DNA from: Actinomycetota bacterium
GTDB lineage: Bacteria > Actinomycetota > Acidimicrobiia > Acidimicrobiales > Ilumatobacteraceae
Direction of reading: 5' to 3'
Length of the DNA: 64,000 nucleotides
Assembly (NCBI GenBank): GCA_016700055.1
Contig: CP064997.1
Coordinates: forward strand, 434,001 to 498,000
Shown here: positions 1 to 7,643 of the stretch, in pieces
Layout: each line of letters starts with the position of its first letter
How positions within the stretch are numbered: the first letter of the stretch is position 1
Made by a program: the position numbers and the translations under genes
Notes under the pieces: generated by a model
Told to the model about the DNA's origin: nothing
Databases searched by the model: none
What the model saw: the letters and a program-made list of their open reading frames with translations, nothing else

Positions 1-503
1 ATCGGGTCGATGCCGGCGGTCGGCTCGTCGAGGAACGCGAACGCGGGAGAGTGCACGAACGCCGCGGCGAGCGCGAGGCGGCGCTGCATGCCCCCCGACA
101 CCTGGTTCACGCGCTTGCGCCGGTCAGGCGTCAGCTCCACCCAGTCGAGCAGTGCAGCCAACCGCCGGCGACGGCTGCGCCATGACAACCCGTACATCGA
201 GGCGTGGAAGCGCAGGTTCTCCGCAACAGTGAGGTCGTCGAACAGCGCGGGGATCTGCGGCAGGTAGCCGATGCGACGTCGGTCGCGCTTGGAGAGCTGC
301 GTGGAGTTGCGCCCCCCGACGTAAGAGGTGCCACTCGTCGGGCGGAGCAGGCCGGTGAGCAGGCGCACGGTGGTCGTCTTGCCGCACCCGCTCGGCCCGA
401 TCAGGCCGACGATCGTGCCCGGCTCCACGCTGAGATCCAGGTTGTCGACCACCACCTGGCGGGAGAACTGCCTCGTCAGGCCGGCGGCCTCGATCCCGGG
501 CAC
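1..503 (-). CDS. ABC transporter ATP-binding protein (3' part outside window)
   Basis: Nucleotide-binding subunit of an ABC transporter; the C-terminal part lies beyond base 1, so 167 codons are visible. The Walker A motif GPSGCGKTT is at about residues 36-44, the signature SGGMQRRLALA follows near residue 133, and Walker B with its glutamate (AFLDEPTAGIDP) is at the edge. The DEPTAGIDP form is typical of the drug/natural-product (DrrA/CcmA-like) exporter branch, so an export role with a membrane partner outside the window is likely but not shown. The start is GTG at 503: an in-frame TGA lies only three codons upstream, which rules out a longer N-terminus. The substrate cannot be told. Confidence 0.9.
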   Translation of the reverse strand, partial: MPGIEAAGLTRQFSRQVVVDNLDLSVEPGTIVGLIGPSGCGKTTTVRLLTGLLRPTSGTSYVGGRNSTQLSKRDRRRIGYLPQIPALFDDLTVAENLRFHASMYGLSWRSRRRRLAALLDWVELTPDRRKRVNQVSGGMQRRLALAAAFVHSPAFAFLDEPTAGIDP

Positions 504-531
504 GGTCGTTCAATCGTTGTCGTTCGGGTGT

Positions 532-936
532 TCAGCTGGGAGCCGTCGCGTGGGCGCCGCTGGGCACCTTCGTCGCGCCGGACGCACCGACCGAGCTCCC
601 TGCAGAATCGACGGGCGAACCGCTGCTGCCCCGGTCGTCTCGCTGGGCAGCTCGATCACGGTCCGGGTAGGTGCCACCGATCGAGGTGGACTTCGCCCGC
701 CGACCCTGCATCAGGCGGCAGGCGACTGCAGTGGCGACGCCGGCAACAACCAGCGCGATCAGCGCCATGGGCTTCCTGTTGCGGCGCGACCGGCGGCGCT
801 TGGCGCTCGTCGGCATCGGCAGCGAGCTCTCCTCGATCCTCGTCTTGGCCTCGTCGACCAGGTCTGAGAATGTGCTGGCCGTCGATTCGGCGGCTGTCTT
901 CACGGTCTCGGCGGCGAGCTTCAGCGTTCCGGACAT
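532..936 (-). CDS. small membrane protein, hypothetical
   Basis: 134 residues. The first 45 residues are polar and helical (MSGTLKLAAETVKTAAEST...), followed by a basic stretch (KRRRSRRNRK) and one hydrophobic segment at about residues 56-72 (MALIALVVAGVATAVAC), then a charged, Ser/Gly-rich tail. This looks like a single-pass inner-membrane protein with a cytoplasmic N-terminus by the positive-inside rule. The start is well supported by a GAGGAGG ribosome binding site 6 bases before the ATG. It is divergent from fumC and 28 bases upstream of the ABC ATPase start, so it may be co-transcribed with that gene. I do not recognise a family. Confidence 0.8.
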   Translation of the reverse strand: MSGTLKLAAETVKTAAESTASTFSDLVDEAKTRIEESSLPMPTSAKRRRSRRNRKPMALIALVVAGVATAVACRLMQGRRAKSTSIGGTYPDRDRAAQRDDRGSSGSPVDSAGSSVGASGATKVPSGAHATAPS

Positions 937-1050
937 CGATTCCTCCTCGGGTACACGAATGCGGCGAACGGTCACCGAGTTACCCCTACCCGCGCCCGGG
1001 CAAACCCGACCAGAATGCGGGGTCCCCCCAAACGCTCGGAGGTGCCTTCG

Positions 1051-2409
1051 ATGGCTGATCAGGCTGTTGCTCGGTGGTGGGGTCGCCAGACCGAGCTGGC
1101 GATCGCCAACTTCCCGATATCCGGTGAGCCGATGCCGTGGCCGGTGGTGGAGGCGCTGCTGCTGGTGAAGGCCGAGGCCGCGCGCGTGAACGCCGACCTC
1201 GGCGTGATCCCCCGCGAGACGGCAGATGCGATCGAGCGCGCTGTCGCCGAGCTCGTCGACGAGAAGATGGTCGAACAGTTCCCGGTGGACGTGTTCCAGA
1301 CGGGTTCGGGCACCTCGACCAACATGAACGTCAACGAGGTGGTCGCGCACCGCGCGAGCGAGCTGCTCGGCGCGGCGGTCCACCCCAACGACCACGTGAA
1401 CACGTCGCAGTCGTCCAATGACACCTTCCCCTCCGCGGTGCGGATCGCCGCCGCGCGCACGACGGTGCACGAGGTGCTGCCGGCGCTCGACTCGCTCGCC
1501 GAGGCGCTCACCGAGCTCGCACACCGCCACCTCGACACGGTGAAGGCCGGCCGCACGCACCTGATGGACGCAGTGCCGATGACCTTCGGTCAGGAGGTGG
1601 CGGGATGGGCCCGCGTCGTCCGCCTCGGACGGGAGCGGTTCGAGGCTGCCCTGCCACGCGTGCTCGAGCTGCCCCTCGGGGGAACTGCGGTCGGCACCGG
1701 CCTGAACGCGCCGGAAGACTTCGCGGCCGCCGTGATCGAGGGTCTCGCCCGGCGCACCGGGCTCGCGCTGCGCGAGGCGGTCGACCACTTCGAGGCGCAG
1801 TCGTCGCAAGACGCCCTCGTCGAGATCGGGGCGACGGCGAAGGTCGTCGCCCTGGGCCTGCACAAGATCGCCGGCGACCTGCGCCTGCTCGGGTCCGGTC
1901 CGGCGACGGGGCTCGGCGAAGTGCGCCTGCCGGAGCTGCAGGCAGGCAGCTCGATCATGCCCGGCAAGGTGAACCCGGTGATCGCCGAGGTGGTGCAGCA
2001 GGTCGCCGCCCAGGTGGTCGGCAACGACGCCGCGGCGACGTTCGCCGCGACGGCGTCCACGCTGCAGCTCAGCACGGCGATGCCGCTCCTTGCGCGAAGT
2101 GTGCTCTCGTCGCTCACGTTGATCGCCTCGGCGACGAACGTGTTGGCCGAGCGGTGCGTGCGCGGGATCGAGGTGGACGTCGACCGGATGGCCCGCCACG
2201 CGGCGAGTTCCGCGGCCCTCGTCACGTCGCTCGCACCGAACATCGGCTACGACGCCGCGGCGCGCCTGGTGCGCCAGGCCGTGGCCGAGGGCCGCTCGGT
2301 GCGTGACGTCGTCACCGATGCCGGTCTGGTCGACGAACAGACACTCGATGCAGCGATGGATCTGGGAGCGATGGCGCGCCCCCGTGTCTCACGTGGTGGG
2401 CCTGGCTGA
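1051..2409 (+). CDS. fumC: class II fumarate hydratase
   Basis: Converts fumarate to L-malate in the TCA cycle; cytosolic homotetramer of the fumarase/aspartase superfamily. 452 residues, normal for FumC (about 460). Visible motifs: TGSGTSTNMN (84-93), SSNDTFP (121-127), the catalytic-base region GRTHLMDA with His170, and the family signature GSSIMPGKVNP (299-309) carrying the mobile-loop serine. The fumarase call over aspartase or argininosuccinate lyase rests on the TGSGTSTNMN and GRTHLMDA blocks. The ATG at 1051 is preceded by GGAGG at 1038-1042. The 3' end overlaps the convergent zinc-ribbon gene by 21 bases. Confidence 0.96.
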   Translation: MADQAVARWWGRQTELAIANFPISGEPMPWPVVEALLLVKAEAARVNADLGVIPRETADAIERAVAELVDEKMVEQFPVDVFQTGSGTSTNMNVNEVVAHRASELLGAAVHPNDHVNTSQSSNDTFPSAVRIAAARTTVHEVLPALDSLAEALTELAHRHLDTVKAGRTHLMDAVPMTFGQEVAGWARVVRLGRERFEAALPRVLELPLGGTAVGTGLNAPEDFAAAVIEGLARRTGLALREAVDHFEAQSSQDALVEIGATAKVVALGLHKIAGDLRLLGSGPATGLGEVRLPELQAGSSIMPGKVNPVIAEVVQQVAAQVVGNDAAATFAATASTLQLSTAMPLLARSVLSSLTLIASATNVLAERCVRGIEVDVDRMARHAASSAALVTSLAPNIGYDAAARLVRQAVAEGRSVRDVVTDAGLVDEQTLDAAMDLGAMARPRVSRGGPG

Positions 2410-2814
2410 GACAGACTCGCTGGAGTCCTGCTCGGTGGGGTTTTCGTCGGGCATCTCTCCGGGCGCGGCGCTCGCCGGCAGACCTGCGCAGTCGCGCCTG
2501 TCCTGCAGCGCGCTCATCGCCGCCGCATCGGCGGGCGAGGCCATCGGGCCGAACCCGAGCACGAGCGTGCCGGTGGCCGAGCAGACCGGACATTTCGTCG
2601 CGACGACGGCCAGCATGTCGGAGGGGTCCGAAGCGCCCTCCATCCGACGCATCGAGTGCATCGGCAACAACCCGGCGTCCAGCACGGAGTTGCAGGCGCA
2701 ACAGCGGATCGAGGCCGGTTCCTCCGCGAAGAAGTCCGTCGTGAACCCGGCGTCGTGGTAGGACGCGATCACGTCGGTCAAGGTGGTGTTGTCGGAGGGC
2801 TGGTCGTCGAACAT
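2389..2814 (-). CDS. zinc-ribbon-like protein, hypothetical
   Basis: 141 residues. Two cysteine pairs, CCAC at 38-41 and CPVC at 75-78, have the spacing of a small zinc ribbon; the rest is polar, with a disordered acidic C-terminus (DENPTEQDSSES). No enzyme motif is visible. The ATG at 2814 is taken as start; a GTG directly before it (2817) would add one residue. The gene converges on fumC and shares 21 bases with its end. Function unknown; a nucleic-acid or protein-binding adaptor is a guess from the ribbon alone. Confidence 0.7.
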   Translation of the reverse strand: MFDDQPSDNTTLTDVIASYHDAGFTTDFFAEEPASIRCCACNSVLDAGLLPMHSMRRMEGASDPSDMLAVVATKCPVCSATGTLVLGFGPMASPADAAAMSALQDRRDCAGLPASAAPGEMPDENPTEQDSSESVSARPTT

Positions 2815-2889
2815 CACTCACGACCTACCCGTCGGCCCCTCCGCCGAAACTCGGATCTCGGCCCGGTCCCGGAGCGCGAGGATGGATCG

Positions 2890-4041
2890 ATGGCTCTCGA
2901 ACCCATCACGGGTGAAATGCCCTCCGACCTCGACGGTCCGCGCCTGCTCGTCGGCACCCGCAAAGGGGCCTGGATCCTCGCCGCCGACCGGGCCCGCGAG
3001 CGATGGGCGATCAGTTCACCCCTCTTCCTCGGCCACGTCATCCAGCATCTGGTCCTCGACCCGCGCGACGGCGAGAGGATGCTGATGGCCGCGAAGACCG
3101 GGCATCTCGGGCCGACCGTGTTCCGCTCCCTCGACCGGGGCGAGACGTGGACCGAGGCCTCGAGCCCACCGGCCTTTCGCCCAGGTGACGAGTTCGGCCG
3201 CAGCGTGCGCACCGTGTTCTGGCTGACACCGGGCCACCCGGACGAGCCCGGCGTCTGGTACGCCGGCGGCTCGCCGCAGGGGCTGTTCCGCTCGGAGGAC
3301 GGCGGCGACACCTGGGCGCCCGTGGACGGTTGGAACGACCATCCGCAGTGGGGTACCTGGGCGGAGTGGCCTGCCATCGAAGGTAGCCCGGCAGGCTCGT
3401 TGCTGCATTCGGTCAACGTCGACCCGCGCGATCCCGGTCACCTCTACATCGGGCTCTCCGGAGGCGGGGTGTTCGAATCGACCGACGCCGGCAGCGACTG
3501 GCGACCGCTCAACCGGGGCTGCGCGGCGGATTTCTTTCCCGACCCCGACCCCGAGTTCGGCCACGACCCCCACTGCGTGCGTCTGCACCCACTGATGCCG
3601 GACCGGCTGTACCAGCAGAACCACTGCGGCATCTACCGAATCGACCGACCCGCCGAGCGATGGGAGCGGATCGGCGACAACATGCCTCGCGACGTCGGCG
3701 ACATCGGCTTTCCGATCGAGCTCCACCCGCGTGACCCGGACACGGCGTGGGTGTTCCCGATGGACGGCACCGACGTCTGGCCCCGCACCAGCCCCGACGG
3801 GCGCCCGGCGGCGTACGTCACCCGCGACGCCGGCGCCTCCTGGTCGAGGCTCGACCGCGGGTTGCCCGAGCGAGCCTGGTTCACCGTCAAGCGTCAGGCG
3901 ATGTGCGTGGACGACCGCGATCCGGTCGGCGTCTACTTCGCGACGACGAGCGGCGAGATCTGGGCGAGCAGGGACGAGGGCGACAAGTGGCAGCTGGTCG
4001 TCGCCCACCTGCCGGAGGTGTACTCGCTGGAGGTCGGGTGA
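2890..4041 (+). CDS. BNR/Asp-box beta-propeller protein (sialidase-fold)
   Basis: 383 residues with five Asp-box motifs of the form S/T-x-D-x-G-x-x-W: SLDRGETW (80-87), SEDGGDTW (135-142), STDAGSDW (197-204), TRDAGASW (311-318) and SRDEGDKW (360-367). Asp boxes mark the turns of sialidase/sortilin/VPS10-type propellers. There is no signal peptide or membrane segment, so it should be cytosolic, and the arginine triad of true sialidases is not evident, so glycosidase activity is doubtful. GAGG at 2878-2881 precedes the ATG at 2890. Its stop overlaps the GTG of the ThiS/MoaD-like gene (GTGA), so the two are translationally coupled and probably act together. Confidence 0.85.
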   Translation: MALEPITGEMPSDLDGPRLLVGTRKGAWILAADRARERWAISSPLFLGHVIQHLVLDPRDGERMLMAAKTGHLGPTVFRSLDRGETWTEASSPPAFRPGDEFGRSVRTVFWLTPGHPDEPGVWYAGGSPQGLFRSEDGGDTWAPVDGWNDHPQWGTWAEWPAIEGSPAGSLLHSVNVDPRDPGHLYIGLSGGGVFESTDAGSDWRPLNRGCAADFFPDPDPEFGHDPHCVRLHPLMPDRLYQQNHCGIYRIDRPAERWERIGDNMPRDVGDIGFPIELHPRDPDTAWVFPMDGTDVWPRTSPDGRPAAYVTRDAGASWSRLDRGLPERAWFTVKRQAMCVDDRDPVGVYFATTSGEIWASRDEGDKWQLVVAHLPEVYSLEVG

Positions 4042-4298
4042 AGGTTCGCATCCCCACGCCCCTGCGGTCCTACACCGCGAACGCGGCGAACGTCACCGCC
4101 GACGGCTCCACCGTGATCGAGGTGCTCGACGACCTCGACCGCCAGTACCCCGGCATCGCGTTCCGTGTCGTCGACGAGCAGCGCCGGCTGCGGCCCCACA
4201 TGGTGGTGTGGATCGGCTCCGAGCGCTGCCGTGATCTCGACACGTCGGTCGAGGGCCTCGGCGAGCTCGTCATCATGCAGGCCTTGTCCGGGGGCTGA
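4038..4298 (+). CDS. MoaD/ThiS-family ubiquitin-like protein
   Basis: 86 residues, the size of a beta-grasp sulfur carrier or small modifier. It begins VKVRIPTPLRSYT and ends ...LVIMQALSGG, with the terminal Gly-Gly that MoaD, ThiS and archaeal SAMPs need for adenylation and thiocarboxylation. No E1-like MoeB/ThiF gene and no molybdopterin or thiamine gene lies in this window, so a role in those pathways is not supported by context. The GTG start overlaps the stop of the propeller gene by 4 bases. It could be a sulfur carrier or a protein modifier specific to the propeller protein or its substrate; this is inference. Confidence 0.85.
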   Translation: MKVRIPTPLRSYTANAANVTADGSTVIEVLDDLDRQYPGIAFRVVDEQRRLRPHMVVWIGSERCRDLDTSVEGLGELVIMQALSGG

Positions 4299-4305
4299 CT
4301 GCCCG

Positions 4306-5295
4306 CTACTTCGCCTCCTTGTCGAGGAAGCCTTCGCGGCGCAGCCAGGCCTCGGTGCGAGCCATGCCCGCGGCGAGGGGCACCCGCGGCTCCCAGCCGA
4401 GCAGACGCCGCGCCTTGTCGATCGACACCGTGCCGGTCGCGGCGAGCATGCGCATCGTCGCCGCGTTCACCTCGCTCGGGCGGCCCAGCCTGCGCAACGT
4501 CGCCCCCAGCGCCGCGGCCACCCCGACGGCGACCGGTGTCGGAGCCACCGGTGGCGGTCTCATGCCGAGCATCCGCGAGTAGTACGAGATGAACTCGCGG
4601 GTCGACACGGCCACTCCCCCGGTGAGGTTGAAGACCTCGCCGATGGCGGCCGGGTGCTGCGCCGCGGTGCGCACGAACTCGACCACGTCGTCGACGTAGA
4701 TCGGGCTGAACACCCCCTTGCCCATCGCCGGCAGCACCACCTGGTGCGACTTCAGCGACTGGACGGGCAGGATCGTCCACGGCCGGGAACCGGGGCCGTA
4801 GATGTCGCCGGGACGCACGATGGTGGCCTGCACCTCGCCCGCGGCGTGGGCCTGCAAGACCACCTGCTCACCGGCGATCTTCGTGTCGCCGTACACGTCG
4901 CCGGAGGGTCGCACGGGATGGTGCTCGTCGAGCACACCGTCGCGGTGGTGCGAGTAGACGGCGAGCGAGGAGAACTGCACCATCCGCTTCGCCCCGCCCT
5001 CGGCGACGGCTTCCACGACGTTGCGGGTGCCGCACACGTTCACCTGCCAAGCGCGGCGCCTGGACACCACGTTCGACACGAGCGCCGCGGTGTGGACCAC
5101 GACGTCGGCTCCGACGAGGTGCTCCTGCCAGGTTCCCGGCTCGGAGACGTCGCCGGCGACCACGTCCCACTCCCGCGCCCAATCGGGCGCCGGCGACAGC
5201 TCCACCCCGGCGACGTCCCAGCCGACGGATCGGTAGGAGTTCAGCAGCGCGCGCCCGACGAACCCGCCGGCGCCGGTGACGACGACCCGGGCCAT
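4306..5295 (-). CDS. NAD(P)-dependent epimerase/dehydratase (extended SDR)
   Basis: 329 residues of the extended short-chain dehydrogenase family. The N-terminal nucleotide-binding motif GAGGFVG is at residues 8-14, the active-site serine region is QFSSLAVY, and the catalytic pair YGDTK (YxxxK) follows. An RPGDIYGPGSRP block resembles 3-beta-hydroxysteroid dehydrogenase and sugar epimerase members. Substrate cannot be fixed from sequence. It starts 4 bases after the stop of the ThDP enzyme, so the two form an operon. It converges with the ThiS/MoaD-like gene, with only 7 bases between the stop codons. Confidence 0.88.
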   Translation of the reverse strand: MARVVVTGAGGFVGRALLNSYRSVGWDVAGVELSPAPDWAREWDVVAGDVSEPGTWQEHLVGADVVVHTAALVSNVVSRRRAWQVNVCGTRNVVEAVAEGGAKRMVQFSSLAVYSHHRDGVLDEHHPVRPSGDVYGDTKIAGEQVVLQAHAAGEVQATIVRPGDIYGPGSRPWTILPVQSLKSHQVVLPAMGKGVFSPIYVDDVVEFVRTAAQHPAAIGEVFNLTGGVAVSTREFISYYSRMLGMRPPPVAPTPVAVGVAAALGATLRRLGRPSEVNAATMRMLAATGTVSIDKARRLLGWEPRVPLAAGMARTEAWLRREGFLDKEAK

Positions 5296-5299
5296 CGGC

Positions 5300-7003
5300 T
5301 CAGGTGTGCTCGGCGGCGTACATGCCGGAGAACTCGTCGAGCCCGGGCGGGTTCACGTTCTCGCGGTCGTCGACGTCTACGTGGACCACGGCGGGTCGTC
5401 CGCACGCGAGCGCCCGCTCGAGCGCGGGGCGCAGGTCGGCCGAGCGGGCGACGTGCTCGCTGTGGCACCCGAGGGCTGCCGCCACGTGGTCGTAGCGGAC
5501 GGCGGAGAGCTTCACCCCGACCGTGGTGCCGGCGACCTTCATCATGTGCAGCTCCTCCATGCCCCACGCCGAGTCGCAGTTGACGACGACGACCACCGGG
5601 ATCTGCTCGCGAGCCGCGGTCTCCAGCTCTTGCAGGTTGAACCCGAACGCGCCGTCACCGGTGAACAGCACGACGGGGCGCTCGGGCGCAGCCAGCTTCG
5701 CCCCGAGCGCGTACGGCAGCCCGGTGCCCAGGTGGCCGTAGTGGCCGGTCCACATCAGCGAGCGAGCCCGGGTGAAGGTGAACGCGAGGTGCGCCCACAG
5801 CCCGGTGTTGCCTCCGTCGATGCAGACGATCGCGTCGTCGGGCAACGCCGCCGCGACCTCGGTGGCCAGTCGGCCGGGGTGCACAGGCGCGCCGTCGATC
5901 TCGCGGTACGAGTCGAAGATCGCCGTGCGGAACACGGCGAAGTCGGCGGCGTACTGTGCGCCGGCCGGGTTCGGCTGGCGCATCCCGCCGGCGGCGCGCA
6001 CTGCGGCGAGCAGCGCGGACAACCCGGCCCGGGCGTCGCCGACCAGGCCGACGTCGGTCGGGCGGTTCACGCCGATGCGCATCGGATCGACCTCGAGGTG
6101 GATCAGCCGCTGGTGTGCTGGCCCTGCCCAACCGGGCGGCATCAGGTACTGGGTCTGCTCGCCGAGCTGGGTGCCGACCGCGAGGATCACGTCGGAGTCG
6201 AGGTGCGCCGGCGTCCCCCACGGGAACGACATGCCGACCGAAAGCGGGTGGTCCTCGGGGAACGCCCCCCGCGCGCCGGCAGTCGTCATCACCAGTGCCC
6301 CGAGATGCTCGGCGAGCTCGCGCAGCTCGCCCGCCGCGTCGGCCTGGTGCACGCCCTGCCCGGCGAGGATCAGCGGGAACGAGGCGCCCGACAGCAGTGC
6401 GGCGGCACGTGCCACGGAGTCGGCATCGGGGGCGCCGGGCGCGAAGCGGGTCAGGGAGGCGGGCAGGATCGGCGCCGTCTCGGGATCGACCTGCTCGTGC
6501 AGCACGTCGCTCGGGATCTCGATGTAAGACGGGCCCGGCCGGCCGGCGAGCGCCTGGCGGACGGCCTCGCGGACGAACTCGGGCAAACGCCGTGCCTCTT
6601 CAACCACCGCGGCGAACTTCGCCACCGGGCGGGCGACGTCTAGCTGGGGGCCGTACTGGAAGCGCCCCCGGCGCACGGCGTGCACCGATCGGCGTACCCG
6701 CTGGATGCCGATCACGAGCAGCGGCTGGCCCTCGATCCAGGCGCACATCAGCCCCGGGATCATGTTCGCCACCCCAGGCCCGGCGGCGACCACGACGACG
6801 GCGATCCCCGCGCCGCCCGCCCGCGCCCAGGCGTCGGCCATGTGCACCGCCGCGCTCTCGTGGCGCGGGCCGACATGGCGGATGCCGGCGAGCTCGGTGC
6901 TGCGCAGCAGCGGGCTGTGGCTGATGTCGGAGATCGAGAAGATCACCTCGACACCCTCGGCGAGCAACGCCCGCGACAGCAGCTCGGCCCCGTCGATCGT
7001 CAT
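5300..7003 (-). CDS. thiamine diphosphate-binding enzyme (acetolactate synthase-like)
   Basis: 567 residues with the three-domain plan of the acetolactate synthase / benzoylformate decarboxylase / 2-hydroxyacyl-CoA lyase superfamily. The conserved catalytic glutamate is in RHESAAVHMADAWAR (Glu49), and the ThDP/Mg motif GDGAFGFN...NCDSAWGM lies in the C-terminal domain. This is not the biosynthetic IlvB by context, since no ilvN or ilvC is near; a decarboxylase or lyase acting on a 2-keto or 2-hydroxyacyl substrate is more likely. The ATG at 7003 follows GGGGAG; reading further upstream would run into the palindromic repeat and tRNA-Ala, so longer starts are rejected. It is followed at 4 bases by the epimerase. 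Confidence 0.85.
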   Translation of the reverse strand: MTIDGAELLSRALLAEGVEVIFSISDISHSPLLRSTELAGIRHVGPRHESAAVHMADAWARAGGAGIAVVVVAAGPGVANMIPGLMCAWIEGQPLLVIGIQRVRRSVHAVRRGRFQYGPQLDVARPVAKFAAVVEEARRLPEFVREAVRQALAGRPGPSYIEIPSDVLHEQVDPETAPILPASLTRFAPGAPDADSVARAAALLSGASFPLILAGQGVHQADAAGELRELAEHLGALVMTTAGARGAFPEDHPLSVGMSFPWGTPAHLDSDVILAVGTQLGEQTQYLMPPGWAGPAHQRLIHLEVDPMRIGVNRPTDVGLVGDARAGLSALLAAVRAAGGMRQPNPAGAQYAADFAVFRTAIFDSYREIDGAPVHPGRLATEVAAALPDDAIVCIDGGNTGLWAHLAFTFTRARSLMWTGHYGHLGTGLPYALGAKLAAPERPVVLFTGDGAFGFNLQELETAAREQIPVVVVVNCDSAWGMEELHMMKVAGTTVGVKLSAVRYDHVAAALGCHSEHVARSADLRPALERALACGRPAVVHVDVDDRENVNPPGLDEFSGMYAAEHT

Positions 7004-7035
7004 CTCCCCATCTTGACCCACACCGCATCCCCACC

Positions 7036-7084
7036 CGTTCTCGGTCGGATCAGTCGCGCTATGTGTCACAGATCCGACCGAGAA
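7036..7084. repeat. dispersed palindromic repeat, copy 1
   Basis: Arms TTCTCGGTCGGAT (7038-7050) and ATCCGACCGAGAA (7072-7084) are perfect 13-bp inverted repeats around a 21-nt loop (7051-7071). The same arms and, in reverse orientation, 19 of 21 loop bases recur at 18751-18801. This copy lies between tRNA-Ala and the ThDP gene, both on the minus strand, so it could stop or process tRNA transcripts. No T-run follows it. Confidence 0.9.
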
Positions 7085-7096
7085 TGGTGCTTGGGG

Positions 7097-7169
7097 TGGA
7101 GCTGAGGGGAATTGAACCCCTGACCTCTTCCATGCCATGGAAGCGCTCTGCCAACTGAGCTACAGCCCC
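7097..7169 (-). tRNA. tRNA-Ala (GGC)
   Basis: 73-nt cloverleaf read on the minus strand. The acceptor GGGGCTG pairs with CAGCTCC and contains the G3-U70 wobble that is the alanine identity element. The D-arm is TAGCTCAGTTGGCAGAGC, the anticodon stem CTTCC/GGAAG encloses ATGGCAT (anticodon GGC), and the T-arm carries GGTTCAATTCC. CCA is not encoded: the discriminator A is followed by CCC. It lies 66 bases after rsfS. Confidence 0.97.
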
Positions 7170-7235
7170 GCGCGGGCGTCGAACGATACCAGCGCGCCTG
7201 CACCGCTCAAAACGCGCTGAAGGGGTCACAGCTGC

Positions 7236-7643
7236 TCACGGAGCAGCCGTGCGCGACCCCTCCTCAACCCACGCGATCTTCGGCTGGTCGCGGTAGAGGC
7301 GCTCGATCTCGTAGAAGCGCCGGCTCTCGTCGGAGAAGACGTGCACGACGACGTCGCCGTAGTCGAGCAAGACCCAGCTCAGCTCCTTCAGGCCCTCGAC
7401 GCGCAACGGCGAGCGCCCCGTCGCCGACCGCACCGACTGCTCGACCTCGTTCGCGAGCGTGCGTACGAGGCGCCGGTTCTTGGCGCTCGTCACGACGAAA
7501 AGCTCGGTGATCGCCAGCACCGCGCCGACGGAGATGACGAGGGTCTCCTCGCCCTGCTTCGCGTCGGCGGCTCGCGCAGCAGCGAGCGCCAGCTCGCGCG
7601 TCTCGTCCACCTGTGGCCGGGCAACCTCGGGTCTCGTCGTCAT
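7236..7643 (-). CDS. rsfS: ribosomal silencing factor RsfS (Iojap/YbeB family)
   Basis: 135 residues. RsfS binds L14 (uL14) on the 50S subunit and blocks subunit joining, shutting down translation in poor conditions. The family core ELFVVTSAKNRRLVRTLANEV and the block WVLLDYGDVVVHVF followed by RRFYEIERLY are present and intact. The ATG at 7643 overlaps the stop of the preceding LytR_C-like gene (ATGA). The nadD - envelope protein - rsfS order is common in Actinobacteria and supports the call. A 7-bp hairpin (GCTGCTC/GAGCAGC, 7231-7247) sits over its stop codon. Confidence 0.96.
   Translation of the reverse strand: MTTRPEVARPQVDETRELALAAARAADAKQGEETLVISVGAVLAITELFVVTSAKNRRLVRTLANEVEQSVRSATGRSPLRVEGLKELSWVLLDYGDVVVHVFSDESRRFYEIERLYRDQPKIAWVEEGSRTAAP

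Noticed and set aside
532..2199. 555-residue frame covering fumC on the opposite strand
   Set aside because: Only its last 134 codons, with a strong ribosome binding site, are a gene; the rest is a shadow of fumC.
7004..7138. N-terminal extension of the ThDP enzyme reading through tRNA-Ala
   Set aside because: The extra residues are the translation of the tRNA and the palindromic repeat, not protein-coding sequence.
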